A DNA stretch of 64,000 bases, taken from contig DAINRQ010000019.1 in NCBI GenBank assembly GCA_036741775.1, positions 1 to 64,000 of the forward strand, in the 5' to 3' direction. The translations under genes were made by a program, and so were the position numbers. The notes below the pieces were generated by a model, which was not told the origin of the DNA, ran no database searches, and saw nothing but the letters and a program-made list of their open reading frames with translations. Shown here in pieces: positions 26,212-35,126 of this stretch. The DNA comes from JAJKIV01 sp036741775 (GTDB lineage: Bacteria; Gemmatimonadota; Gemmatimonadetes; Gemmatimonadales; Gemmatimonadaceae). Position 1 is the stretch's first letter; each line of letters begins with the position of its first letter.

Positions 26212-29200
26212 ATGCGTCGGGTCGCGGGAGTGGGAACGCAGTCCCTGAAGCTCGTTGCCATTCTGGCGGCGGCCTTCGCGGCGGTGCCGTCCGTCGGCGG
26301 TGCCCAGTACTTTGGCCGAAACAAGGTCCAGTACGAGACCTTCGACTGGCGCCTGATGCACACGCAGCACTTCGACATCCATTTCTACCCGGCGGAATCG
26401 CTCGTGACCGCCGACGCGGCGCGGATGTCGGAACGGTGGTACGCCCGATTGTCGGGCATCATGCGGCACCAGTTCAACAAGAAGCCGCTGATTTTCTACG
26501 CCGACCACCCGGACTTCCAGCAGACGAACGTCATCGGCGGGTTGATCGACCAGAGCACCGGCGGTGTCACCGAGTCGCTGCGCAACCGCGTGATCATGCC
26601 GTTCACGGGGATCTACAGCGAGAACGACCACGTGCTCGGCCACGAGATGGTGCACGTGTTCCAGTACGACATCGCAGATTCACCGACGGGCGGCGGCTTT
26701 CAGGGACTCGCGCAGCTCCCGCTCTGGCTGATCGAAGGGATGGCCGAGTACCTCTCGGTGGGGCGGAACGATCCGCATACGGCGATGTGGATGCGCGACG
26801 CCGCATTGCGCAATGACCTCCCGTCCATCAAGCAGCTGACGAGCGACCCGCGCTTCTTCCCGTACCGGTACGGGCAGGCGTTGTGGGCGTACATCGGCGG
26901 GAAGTGGGGCGATCAGGCGGTGAGCGACGTGTACCGGGCATCGCTGCGCGCGGGATGGGATCCGGCGCTCCGGCGGGTCATCGGCATCTCGAGCGATTCG
27001 CTATCGAAGGAGTGGCTCGCGTCCATCCGCGCCGCATACCTGCCGCTCATGGAAGGGCGCGCTCGGCCGGAGACGGTCGGCCAGCCGCTGATCGGCAATC
27101 TGAAAGAGCCGGGCGAGATGAACGTGGCACCGGCCGTGAGCCCTGACGGGCGGTACGTCGCGCTCTTCGCGCGGCGCGGGCTGTTCACGGTCGACCTGGC
27201 GATTGCCGACGCGACCACGGGTCGCATCATCCGGACGCTGACGGGGCCTAACGCCGACCCACATTTCGATGCCTTGAGCTTCGTGAGCGCGTCGGGGTCG
27301 TGGTCACCGGACGGCCGCAAGCTCGCGTTCATCGCGTTCAAGGAAGGCGATAACCAGATCGTGATCTTCGACGTGGCCTCGGGCGACGAGGAGCGAACGA
27401 TCGGGGTGCGTGGCGTCGGCGGGATCAACGACGCAGCCTGGAGCCCGGACGGCAACTTCATCGCCGTCAGTGGCATCTCTGGCGGTATCAGCGACCTGTT
27501 CATCATCGACGTGCGCAACGGGCAGGTTCGACGCCTCACGAGCGACCGATACGCGGAATTGCACCCCGCGTGGGCGCCCGATGGCCAGTCCATCGCGTTC
27601 GCCACCGACCGTGGCCCGGCCACGGACTTCCAGCGGCTGCGCTACGGTGAGATGAACCTCGCCGTGATCGACGTGACGAGCGGCAACATTCGCACGTTGG
27701 ACATCTTCCCGGGCGCGAAGCACATCAACCCGCAGTTCACGCCGGATGGGCGGCAGCTGTACTTCGTCTCGGACCGCGAGGGGTTCAGCGACATCTACCG
27801 CATCGATCTCGCGAGCAGCGACGTGTACCAGGTGACGCGCGTGGCGACCGGGATCAGCGGTGTGACGTCGAACTCGCCCACGCTCTCGGTGGCTCGCCAG
27901 ACAGGGCGGTTGATGTTCTCCGTGTTCAACAACGGCGGCAACGTGATTCATGCACTCACGTCGGAGCAGGCCCAGGGCACGCTCGTCGCTCGTGGTCCCC
28001 AGGGGGCCATCGCGGCGGCCGGCGTTCTCACGCCGGTCGATGCCGCGGCGACGAGCGTGGTGCAGGAGTACCTGGCGGACGCCACCACCGGGCTGCCGCC
28101 CGGGACGCCCACGGAGCTCAGCGATTACAACCCCGGCCTCTCCCTCGCGTACCTCGGCGCACCGCAGTTGGGCGTCGCGGTCAGCAACCAGAGCTACGGC
28201 GGCGGCGTGGCGGGCGCGATATCGGCCGGGTTCTCGGACATGCTCGAGACGAGACAGGTCGGCGCGGCACTCGCCGCACAAGGGACACTCAAGGACATCG
28301 GCGGAGAGGTCTACTACCAGAGTCTCAAGCGGCGGTGGAACTGGATCGCCGGGGCAAGTCACATCCCATACCTAACGGGATTCCAGAACGTGACGCTGAC
28401 CTCGGTTCAAGGACAACCCGTCTACCAGGTCGATAACATCCTCCAGCGGGTCTTTATCGACAACGCGACGTTCATCCTGCAGTACCCCTTCTCGCAGACC
28501 CGCCGCATCGCCTTCTCGGGAAGCTTCAATCACTACTCGTACGACAACGATACCGAGACGTTCTACTACCTGCCGAATGGCCAGTTCATCGGACAGGAGC
28601 AGGGCAATATCCCGGCGCCGGCGGGACTGAGCTTCGGCCAGGCATCGGTCGCCCTCGTGGGCGACTACTCGTACTTCGGGTTCGCGTCACCCGTTGCGGG
28701 CGGACGGTACCGGTTCGAGGTGTCGCCCGCGTTCGGGCAAATCAACTTCACGACGGTCCTCGGCGACTACCGCCGGTACTTCTTCGCGCAGCCGTTCACG
28801 TTCGCGTTCCGTGGTCTGTATTACGGACGGTTCGGCAAGGACGCCGAGGGCGGTCGCCTTGCGCCACTCTACCTCGGCCAGGAAACCCTGGTTCGGGGCT
28901 ACGATATCGTGAACAACTTCGACCCGAACGACTGCACGGGCACGAACGCGAGCCAATGCCCCGAGTTCGACCGACTCATTGGCAGCAAGATCGGCGTGGC
29001 GAGCGCGGAGATTCGATTCCCGCTGCTCGGCGTGCGCGAGTACGGATTGATCAACTTTCCGTACCTCCCGACGGAGATCGCCCCGTTCTTCGACGCCGGC
29101 GTGGCATGGGCCGAGGGCGACTCGCCCGAATTCAAGTTCGACCGGAATGCGACGACTCGGGTGCCGGTGTTCAGCACCGGCGTGAGCGCGCGGATGAACG

Positions 29201-29298
29201 TGCTGGGGTACCTCGTGTTCGAGGCGTATTACGCGTACCCCTTCCAGCGAAGGAGCAAAGGCGCGCACTTCGGGTTCGTACTGTCGCCGGGCTGGTAG
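26212..29298 (+). CDS. gluzincin peptidase-propeller-outer membrane barrel fusion protein
   Basis: A 1028-residue envelope protein. A signal peptide (about 1-31) is followed by a zinc-peptidase-like domain with HEMVH (144-148) and a downstream WLIEGMAEY (Glu175), the gluzincin HExxH...E arrangement. From about 290 to 560 there are six or so TolB/PD40 blades (VAPAVSPDGRYVALFA, SWSPDGRKLAFIAF, AAWSPDGNFIAVSG, AWAPDGQSIAFATD, FTPDGRQLYFVSD). The last 380 residues are strand-rich with GQETLVRGYD and FDAGVAWAEG, as in the C-terminal barrel of Omp85/patatin-type surface antigens, ending in an aromatic-rich strand. A GGAG lies 7 bases before the ATG. Likely an outer membrane protein with a periplasmic or surface peptidase; substrate unknown. 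Confidence 0.85.
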   Translation: MRRVAGVGTQSLKLVAILAAAFAAVPSVGGAQYFGRNKVQYETFDWRLMHTQHFDIHFYPAESLVTADAARMSERWYARLSGIMRHQFNKKPLIFYADHPDFQQTNVIGGLIDQSTGGVTESLRNRVIMPFTGIYSENDHVLGHEMVHVFQYDIADSPTGGGFQGLAQLPLWLIEGMAEYLSVGRNDPHTAMWMRDAALRNDLPSIKQLTSDPRFFPYRYGQALWAYIGGKWGDQAVSDVYRASLRAGWDPALRRVIGISSDSLSKEWLASIRAAYLPLMEGRARPETVGQPLIGNLKEPGEMNVAPAVSPDGRYVALFARRGLFTVDLAIADATTGRIIRTLTGPNADPHFDALSFVSASGSWSPDGRKLAFIAFKEGDNQIVIFDVASGDEERTIGVRGVGGINDAAWSPDGNFIAVSGISGGISDLFIIDVRNGQVRRLTSDRYAELHPAWAPDGQSIAFATDRGPATDFQRLRYGEMNLAVIDVTSGNIRTLDIFPGAKHINPQFTPDGRQLYFVSDREGFSDIYRIDLASSDVYQVTRVATGISGVTSNSPTLSVARQTGRLMFSVFNNGGNVIHALTSEQAQGTLVARGPQGAIAAAGVLTPVDAAATSVVQEYLADATTGLPPGTPTELSDYNPGLSLAYLGAPQLGVAVSNQSYGGGVAGAISAGFSDMLETRQVGAALAAQGTLKDIGGEVYYQSLKRRWNWIAGASHIPYLTGFQNVTLTSVQGQPVYQVDNILQRVFIDNATFILQYPFSQTRRIAFSGSFNHYSYDNDTETFYYLPNGQFIGQEQGNIPAPAGLSFGQASVALVGDYSYFGFASPVAGGRYRFEVSPAFGQINFTTVLGDYRRYFFAQPFTFAFRGLYYGRFGKDAEGGRLAPLYLGQETLVRGYDIVNNFDPNDCTGTNASQCPEFDRLIGSKIGVASAEIRFPLLGVREYGLINFPYLPTEIAPFFDAGVAWAEGDSPEFKFDRNATTRVPVFSTGVSARMNVLGYLVFEAYYAYPFQRRSKGAHFGFVLSPGW

Positions 29299-29313
29299 AC
29301 TGCGAAGACCACG

Positions 29314-29351
29314 CTGGTAGCTGTAGTTAATCGATTTACTACAGCTACCAG
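29314..29351. terminator. bidirectional hairpin terminator
   Basis: A 14-base perfect stem (29314-29327 with 29338-29351) encloses a 10-base AT-rich loop. It lies between the convergent peptidase-propeller-barrel gene (ends 29298) and amidohydrolase gene (ends 29358). The arm contains GGTAGCTGTAG, reminiscent of the heptamer families elsewhere in the window. Confidence 0.8.
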
Positions 29352-29357
29352 GGCATG

Positions 29358-30905
29358 TCACGGCGCTGCGGTGACACCTCCGCCTGCCTTTCGGACCATC
29401 TCGCGGATATCGGACAGCAGGGTCGCCGTATCGAACACGATGCCGTCCTTGATCGTGTACTTGACGCCGCCGCGCTGCACGAGCTTGCCGTTTTCCTCGA
29501 CCTGGAGTCCGGTCGCGTACAACAGCTTCATGTTGTGGAGCGGGTTGCCGTCCACCACGATGAGATCCGCTTCGAATCCGGGCCGCACGACACCGGTGCT
29601 CGTTAGGCCCAGCGCCCGCGCCCCGTTCGACGTCGCGTTTTGAACGACCTCGAGCGGGTGGAAGCCCGCCTCCTGCTGCAGCTCCATCTCGCGAATCGTC
29701 GTGAATCCGTAGAGCTGGTAGATGAACCCGGCGTCCGAGCCCACCGTGACGTTCCCGCCTCGCCGCGCGTACTCGCGCACCCAGCGCATCCAGATCCGGT
29801 AGTTGTCCCGCCACATGATCTCGTCGGCGGTCGTCCAGTCGAAGAAGTACGAGCCGTGGCGGGCGGCGTCAGGCTCGAAGTTCTGCATGACCTGTGGGAG
29901 CGCGTAGTCACGGAACCACGGCTGCGTGCGCGCCCGCTGCAGGTCGCGGTTCGCCTCGTAGATCGCGAATGTGGGGTCCCACGTCATGCCACGCGCGAGC
30001 ATCGTGTCCAGGACCGCGGACATGCGCGCCGAGTCGGCCTGACGCCAGATATCCCCGGCCCAGCGGAAGCGATCGAGCTCGTTATCGTAGTTGTACGACG
30101 CGGGGAAGCGCTGCGGCCCCGGCGTCGCCGCGTCAGGCACGCCGTACCAGTGCTCGACCGTCCGTACCCCCAACCGCGCGGCACCCAGTACGTCGAGCTC
30201 CTGAATCTTCATGTCGGTCGCGATCGGCAACCCCTGACGCTTCGCCTCGTCGGCGATCGCCTCCCATACATCGGGGCGATTGATGAAGACCTTGAGCCCC
30301 TGTGCTCCCTGCTGCTTCAGGCGGCGCACGAGCGCGCGCCCCTCATCGACCGAGTTCGCTGCGGCCGTCGCGTACGGGATGATCGTCGGCGCGGCGATCC
30401 GATTCTCGGTCGAGAGCCGCGCGTGCGCGACGACGGTGTCGATCCCTTCGCCGGAGCCCGGTTCGCGAATCGTCGTGATGCCGTGCGCGAGCCACAGCTT
30501 GTACACGTAGTCCTTCGGCATCGCCGTGCCCGCGCGAGTGAACTGGATGTGCGCGTGCATGTCGATGAGCCCGGGCATGACGGTCATGCCTTTCGCGTCG
30601 ATCACGCGATCCGCCTGCGCGTTCATGCGGCCCTGCCCCGGAACGCTGCTTCCGGAGAACTCCGCCGGTTGCGACGCCTGGATGGAAACGATGGTGCCGC
30701 CCTGGATGAAAATGTCGAACGGCCCGCGCGTCGGGTTACCGGCCCCGTCGATGACGTTCGCGTTTCGGATGAGAAGGCGGCCGTACCGCTGCCCGGTGGA
30801 CGGCGCCGGCGCCTGCGCGTGCGCGTGCGCGACGGGCGTGATCGCGGTGAGCAGCGCGGCCGCGCCCGCCGCGGCAGCGAAACAGCGTGTTCGGGAGGGA
30901 CGCAT
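29358..30905 (-). CDS. secreted amidohydrolase family metallohydrolase
   Basis: A 515-residue amidohydrolase from the ATG at 30905 (MRPSRTRCFAAAAGAAALL), with a signal peptide ending near HAHAQA. Metal-binding HxH is in MPGLIDMHAHIQF; later ligands and the Asp are in VEHWYG and VGSDAGF; the C-terminal SNGARALGLTSTGVVRPGFEADLIVVDGNPL is the imidazolonepropionase/prolidase-like signature. Secreted members hydrolyse peptides or cyclic amides, but the substrate is not known. The same frame stays open far upstream (to 32183) only because it mirrors plus-strand genes. An exact octamer encodes Gly-Leu-Thr at 29601-29608. Confidence 0.9.
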   Translation of the reverse strand: MRPSRTRCFAAAAGAAALLTAITPVAHAHAQAPAPSTGQRYGRLLIRNANVIDGAGNPTRGPFDIFIQGGTIVSIQASQPAEFSGSSVPGQGRMNAQADRVIDAKGMTVMPGLIDMHAHIQFTRAGTAMPKDYVYKLWLAHGITTIREPGSGEGIDTVVAHARLSTENRIAAPTIIPYATAAANSVDEGRALVRRLKQQGAQGLKVFINRPDVWEAIADEAKRQGLPIATDMKIQELDVLGAARLGVRTVEHWYGVPDAATPGPQRFPASYNYDNELDRFRWAGDIWRQADSARMSAVLDTMLARGMTWDPTFAIYEANRDLQRARTQPWFRDYALPQVMQNFEPDAARHGSYFFDWTTADEIMWRDNYRIWMRWVREYARRGGNVTVGSDAGFIYQLYGFTTIREMELQQEAGFHPLEVVQNATSNGARALGLTSTGVVRPGFEADLIVVDGNPLHNMKLLYATGLQVEENGKLVQRGGVKYTIKDGIVFDTATLLSDIREMVRKAGGGVTAAP

Positions 30906-31070
30906 CTGGAACCGGTGAGAAAAGGACGACGACAAGGTGCAACGGCGGCCCGCGGTTGACGAGGGGTGGCCACCGAAACTCGCCGCATCCGTGCTCGGCT
31001 GGAACGGAAGGTGCCTGCTCGGTCGCGGCGCCCGACGGTGGGCGTCGCGATTCCTCCAACCCGCTCCCAT

Positions 31071-31991
31071 ATGTCGCACCTCTCGCTCGCGAGGCGGCAG
31101 CGGGCCGGCCATGCCGCACGATGTCTGGTCGCCGGCGCATCGCTCGCGTTCGTCACCGCCGCATGTGATGATGACGATGACTCGCCGACCGATCCCGGAG
31201 AAAGCCAGGTCCTCGTGTTCGCCTCGGACCGCGACGGCAGCTTCGAGATCTACTCCGTGAACGCGGATGGGTCGGACGTGCGCCGGCTGACGATGAGCCC
31301 GGATGACGACAGCGAGCCGGCGTGGTCGACCACGGGACGCATCGCGTTCTCGTCGATGCGTGACGGCAACCTCGAGATCTACACCATGAACGCCGACGGC
31401 TCGGACGCGCGGCGACTCACGGACAACCCGGCGCAGGACGGCCTCCCCGCCTGGTCCCCCGATGGCTCGCGCATCGCGTTCGTCAGCATGCGCGACGGGA
31501 ACTCCGAGATCTACGTCATGAACGCTGACGGCTCCGGCCAGACCCGTCTCACGACGAGCGAGGCAACCGAGAGCGGTCCACAATGGTCGCCGGACGGACA
31601 GCGCATCGCATTCCACTCCGACCGCGACGGGAACTTCGAGATCTACATGATGAACGCGAACGGCACGTCGCCGACGCGGCTCACGGAGGATCCCGGGATC
31701 GATCTCTTCTCGTCGTGGGCGCCCGACGGCCAGCGCTTCGCGTTCCAGACGTCGCGCCATGGCGTCACCGAGATCTATACGATGAACGTGGACGGCACTG
31801 GTGCTCTCCGGCTTACGGATAACACCGCCATCGACAACTTTCCCGTGTGGTCGACAAATGGGGAGCGCATCGCGTTCCACTCGAACCGCGACGGCAACTT
31901 CGAGATCTATACCATGACGACGGACGGGACGGACGTCGTTCGCGTGACGAACAACCCGGCGTCCGACTTCTTCCCCGCGTGGCGTCCGTAA
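31071..31991 (+). CDS. PD40-repeat lipoprotein
   Basis: A 306-residue lipoprotein from the ATG at 31071. The lipobox is VTAAC, followed by an acidic linker DDDDDSPTDPGE. The mature part consists almost wholly of six near-identical blades of about 41 residues with the pattern SxRDGNFEIYxMNADGSxxxRLT, then PxWSPDGxRIAF. The DNA itself is correspondingly repetitive (GACGGCAACTTCGAGATCTA-like blocks). It should form a six-bladed TolB-like propeller on the outer membrane periplasmic face. It is divergent from the amidohydrolase gene; 30906-31070 between them shows no feature I can name. Confidence 0.88.
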   Translation: MSHLSLARRQRAGHAARCLVAGASLAFVTAACDDDDDSPTDPGESQVLVFASDRDGSFEIYSVNADGSDVRRLTMSPDDDSEPAWSTTGRIAFSSMRDGNLEIYTMNADGSDARRLTDNPAQDGLPAWSPDGSRIAFVSMRDGNSEIYVMNADGSGQTRLTTSEATESGPQWSPDGQRIAFHSDRDGNFEIYMMNANGTSPTRLTEDPGIDLFSSWAPDGQRFAFQTSRHGVTEIYTMNVDGTGALRLTDNTAIDNFPVWSTNGERIAFHSNRDGNFEIYTMTTDGTDVVRVTNNPASDFFPAWRP

Positions 31992-32063
31992 CCACCCCGC
32001 GGTAGGTTGACTCGGGAGCGCCCGCACGCCGTCGTCGCGTCGGGCGCGCCATCCCGAGTCACC

Positions 32064-33317
32064 ATGTCTCCGTCCGAATCCAACGCATCCGAGCGATCGC
32101 CTGCGCGCCGCATCCTGCTCGTCGATGCGGACGCGTTTTTCGTCGCGGTCGCCCGACTCGAGGATCCCGAGGGCGCCGGGCATGCGCGTCTACTCATCGT
32201 CGGCGGGGCGCCCGGAAGCCGAGGCGTGGTATGCTCGGCGTCGTACGAGACGCGGCAGTTCGGTGTGCGATCCGCGATGCCCATCTCGCGTGCGCTCCGC
32301 CTCTGTCCGGGCGCCACGTGCGTGCCGGTCCCGCGAGCGGCGTGCGGCCGGAAGAGTCGTGAGATCGCGGCCGTGCTCGAGCGGTTCGCGCCCGTCGTCG
32401 AGTGCGCCAGCATCGACGAGTGGTACCTCGACCTGACCGGGACCGAAGGAGTCTACGCGGGCCGATCGCTCGCCGACGTCGCGATGATGATTCGCGACGC
32501 CGTCCGAAAGGAGACGTCGCTCGGCGTGTCGATCGGCGGTGGAACGTCGCGCCTGGTCGCGAAGCTCGCGGTCGAGCACGCGAAACCGAAGCCCGACCGG
32601 CCGGCGAACGGCGTATTCGTGGTCCCGGAGGGCGAGGAGCAGGCGTTCATGCGTGGCCTTACGCTCGCGGAGCTTCCGGGCATTGGCCCGAAGTCCCGCG
32701 AGCGGCTCGATCGCGTGAACCTCCGCACCGTCGCCGACGTCCTCGCACACGACATCCCCACACTCGCGCGGCTCGTCGGCGAGCGCGAGGCCCACTGGCT
32801 GCACGATCGAGTGCGCGGGATCGACCGTACGCCGGTCGAGCATCGCGATGTGGCGAAGAGCATCAGTCGCGAAGAGACGTTCGATACGGACCTGTCGGGC
32901 GACGATGACCTCGAGCGCGAGCTGCTGCGGCTCGTCGTGCGTGCCGCGTCCGATCTCCGCTCGGATGGCCTCGCCGCCCGCACCATCACGGTCAAGCTCC
33001 GCGACGCCGACTTCAAGACGCGTCAGGCGAGTCGGACGCTACCGCATCCCGTGATCGCGGATCGCGTCATTCTCGCCACCGCTCGATCGTTGCTCGGCCG
33101 CTTACGGCGCGCGCGGCGGGTCAGTGCGCGACTCCTCGGCGTGTCACTCTCGTCGCTCGACGCGGCCGACCTCGAGACGCAGCTCGTGCTCTTCGCCGCG
33201 CCGTCGGAGTCGGTGGAGACCGAGCGAGACCGCGCCCTGGCCGGCGCCGTGGACAAGCTCCGCGCGAAGTTCGGCAGGTCGGCCATTGTGCCGGGCCGGT
33301 TGACGCAGCGGCCGTGA
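32064..33317 (+). CDS. dinB: Y-family DNA polymerase IV
   Basis: A 417-residue translesion polymerase. Catalytic acidic residues are Asp21 (LLVDADAFF) and Asp118-Glu119 (ASIDEWYLD); the finger motif SASYETRQFGVRSAMPI and the helix-hairpin-helix LPGIGPKSRERLDRVNLRT are present, followed by the little-finger domain. There is no obvious beta-clamp pentapeptide, although QLVLFA near residue 375 could serve as the clamp-binding peptide (QLxLF). ATG at 32064 is chosen over an in-frame TTG at 32007. No LexA box was recognised upstream. Confidence 0.92.
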   Translation: MSPSESNASERSPARRILLVDADAFFVAVARLEDPEGAGHARLLIVGGAPGSRGVVCSASYETRQFGVRSAMPISRALRLCPGATCVPVPRAACGRKSREIAAVLERFAPVVECASIDEWYLDLTGTEGVYAGRSLADVAMMIRDAVRKETSLGVSIGGGTSRLVAKLAVEHAKPKPDRPANGVFVVPEGEEQAFMRGLTLAELPGIGPKSRERLDRVNLRTVADVLAHDIPTLARLVGEREAHWLHDRVRGIDRTPVEHRDVAKSISREETFDTDLSGDDDLERELLRLVVRAASDLRSDGLAARTITVKLRDADFKTRQASRTLPHPVIADRVILATARSLLGRLRRARRVSARLLGVSLSSLDAADLETQLVLFAAPSESVETERDRALAGAVDKLRAKFGRSAIVPGRLTQRP

Positions 33318-33341
33318 TGCAGCGGCGGTGACCCCGCGAGC

Positions 33342-34052
33342 CTAACGCGGGTACAGCTCCGCCGCGCCAACGATCGTGTTCTCGGCCGACGCGTCGAAGG
33401 CGTGCCGCACGAGCCCTTCCGCCAGTTCCCTCCCCGTCATCGACCGGAGGCTGGCTCCCAGGCGGTTCGCGCCGACGACGCGCAACAGGAACCCCGCGAC
33501 GTTTCCGGCAGCCGCGCCCACGCGCTCCAGCGGGCGCGACTCATCGCGCCCCGGTCCGGTGATGAACGACGGACGCGCGATCGTGAACGGTAAGCCACTC
33601 GCCCGCAGGAGCGATTCCGCGCGCCAGCGGGCCACCAGGTACGGGCTCGTCGCGTGCTCCCTCACGCCTAACGATGACAGGTACACGAACCGCGGGCGAC
33701 TACCCGACGCGATCGCCGCGCGGATGAGCAACGACGTGAGCCCGTAGTCGATGCTCGCGTAGCTCTCCGCGCTCCCCCGCGCCGCCGCCGCCCGGCGCCG
33801 CGCACGCGTGGTCCCGAGGAGTGAAAAAACGTGCGTCGGTTGAAGCGCCGAGAGAGCTTGCGTCATTTCGGCATCGCCCCAGGGCGTGTTGTCCACGGCC
33901 GCTCCGGCCGCCTCGAAACGCTCACGCCACCCGTCGGCGTTCGCGGAGTCGGGGCGCACGTGCGCGACGGTTCGGACGCCCCGCTCCACGAGGAGGGGCA
34001 CGACTTCTCGACCGGTGTAGCCGGTGGCGCCGGCGACGAAGGCGATCTGCAC
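33342..34052 (-). CDS. NAD(P)-binding atypical short-chain dehydrogenase
   Basis: A 236-residue Rossmann-fold protein with the dinucleotide motif FVAGATGYTGREVVPLL at the N-terminus, FSLLGTT and the later FVYLSSLGVREHATSPYLVARWRAESLLRASG segment (Tyr/Lys dyad replaced by Y...R). This is typical of the NAD(P)H-binding/TIP30-like atypical SDRs, which often act on electron carriers or as redox sensors. The stop codon (TAG) is part of an exact octamer (33340-33347), and another copy lies inside the gene (33666-33673). It is convergent with dinB. Confidence 0.85.
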   Translation of the reverse strand: MQIAFVAGATGYTGREVVPLLVERGVRTVAHVRPDSANADGWRERFEAAGAAVDNTPWGDAEMTQALSALQPTHVFSLLGTTRARRRAAAARGSAESYASIDYGLTSLLIRAAIASGSRPRFVYLSSLGVREHATSPYLVARWRAESLLRASGLPFTIARPSFITGPGRDESRPLERVGAAAGNVAGFLLRVVGANRLGASLRSMTGRELAEGLVRHAFDASAENTIVGAAELYPR

Positions 34053-34119
34053 CGAGTGGCTCGTGGCGGGTGGGATCGTTTACGTCTTCGCGACTCGACG
34101 CGCGGATGAGGCCCCGGCG

Positions 34120-34644
34120 TCAGTCCGAGGCACTCGGCAATCCCGCGGTAAGCGCGAGTTGCACGCGCTCCACCAGTCGAGCGTTGTCGCTGACGAGCAC
34201 CGCGACGAGGTTGTTCGACGTGATGAGCCACGCGGGCCCGCCCCAGGCGGCGGGAGTTCCGCGCCGCGCGATCGCCACGGTATCGATCGCCGCCACGGCG
34301 GTCGCACGCTCGGCAGCGGACGGAAACACGTAGACGTGCAGCCGCGCCGGACCGAGGGCGTACTCGATACCCTCAACCCGGAAAAGGGCGGCAGCGGGCG
34401 TCTCCTGTTTCAGCGGAACGAAGCCCGCATCTGTCAGCCGCTTCTCCACACTACACGGCTCCCACGCGCCCGCCGACACGCACGCCGCGGAATCACCCGG
34501 AGTCGCCGTCGTCGTCGAAGGCGGTGGCACGGCCGGGGGGACCGCCGCCGGCGAATCCGGAGTCCCGCCTCCCCCCTCGCCGCCGCCGCACGCGATCGCG
34601 ACGGCTGCGAGCAACGCGAGGGAAATCGTCGAGGTCTCGCTCAC
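34120..34644 (-). CDS. lipoprotein of unknown function
   Basis: A 174-residue lipoprotein with GTG start and lipobox AIAC, followed by a Gly/Pro/Thr-rich linker (GGGEGGGGTPDSPAAVPPAVPPPSTTT) and a folded domain with CVSAGAWEPCSVEKRLTDAGF, then strands around LHVYVFPSAAERATAVAAIDT and WLITSNNLVAVLVSD. Its GTG overlaps the TGA of apaG (GTGA), so it is translated with apaG. The domain probably lies in the periplasm; I do not recognise a family. Confidence 0.7.
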   Translation of the reverse strand: MSETSTISLALLAAVAIACGGGEGGGGTPDSPAAVPPAVPPPSTTTATPGDSAACVSAGAWEPCSVEKRLTDAGFVPLKQETPAAALFRVEGIEYALGPARLHVYVFPSAAERATAVAAIDTVAIARRGTPAAWGGPAWLITSNNLVAVLVSDNARLVERVQLALTAGLPSASD

Positions 34645-35051
34645 TCGAACGTGGATCCGAAGCCGGCCGTCGCGTCGAGCTCGAACCGCGGAATCAGCGC
34701 GTCGAACGTAGACGCGTCGTCACGCACGAACTGGTAATCGCCTTCCATGTAGCCGCTCGGCGACTTCAGGATGACGAAGCTCTGGTACTCGTGCACCTTG
34801 CCGGGGGCGATGGTCGGCTGCTCGCCGATGACGCCCTCGCCCTCGACATGACTGTCTTCGCCGATCGAGTCATGAATGCGCCAGCGCCGGCCGAGGAGCT
34901 GCGCCGGCTGCTTTCCTACGTTCTCGATGCGAACGAAGTACGCAAAGACGTAGTGTCGCGCGTGGGGACGCGACTGCTCCGGCAGGTACGCGGGCCGGAC
35001 AGTGATGCGAATCCCGTGCGTTTCGCGGTAGAAGAAGGGACGCCGTGACAT
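34641..35051 (-). CDS. apaG: ApaG domain protein
   Basis: A 136-residue protein matching ApaG: ITVRPAYLPEQS, YFVRIENVGKQPAQLLGRRWRIHDS, VEGEGVIGEQPTIAPGKVHEYQSF and GYMEGDYQFV cover the full fibronectin-like fold. ApaG is associated with Co2+ resistance and diadenosine tetraphosphate metabolism in enterobacteria, but its biochemical role is unclear. The ATG at 35051 is chosen over 35081 because SRRPFFYRETHGIRITV is the family start. It overlaps the next lipoprotein gene downstream. Confidence 0.93.
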   Translation of the reverse strand: MSRRPFFYRETHGIRITVRPAYLPEQSRPHARHYVFAYFVRIENVGKQPAQLLGRRWRIHDSIGEDSHVEGEGVIGEQPTIAPGKVHEYQSFVILKSPSGYMEGDYQFVRDDASTFDALIPRFELDATAGFGSTFE

Positions 35052-35126
35052 GTCCCGGCAAATTACGAAACGCCCCCACAACAGGGAACCGTGCCCTGAC
35101 CGACCGCTCGGATCGGCGGCCGACCG

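Noticed and set aside
30906..32183. In-frame upstream extension of the amidohydrolase frame on the minus strand (to 941 residues)
   Set aside because: It lies antisense to the PD40 lipoprotein and the dinB start; a signal peptide and normal family N-terminus appear at 30905.
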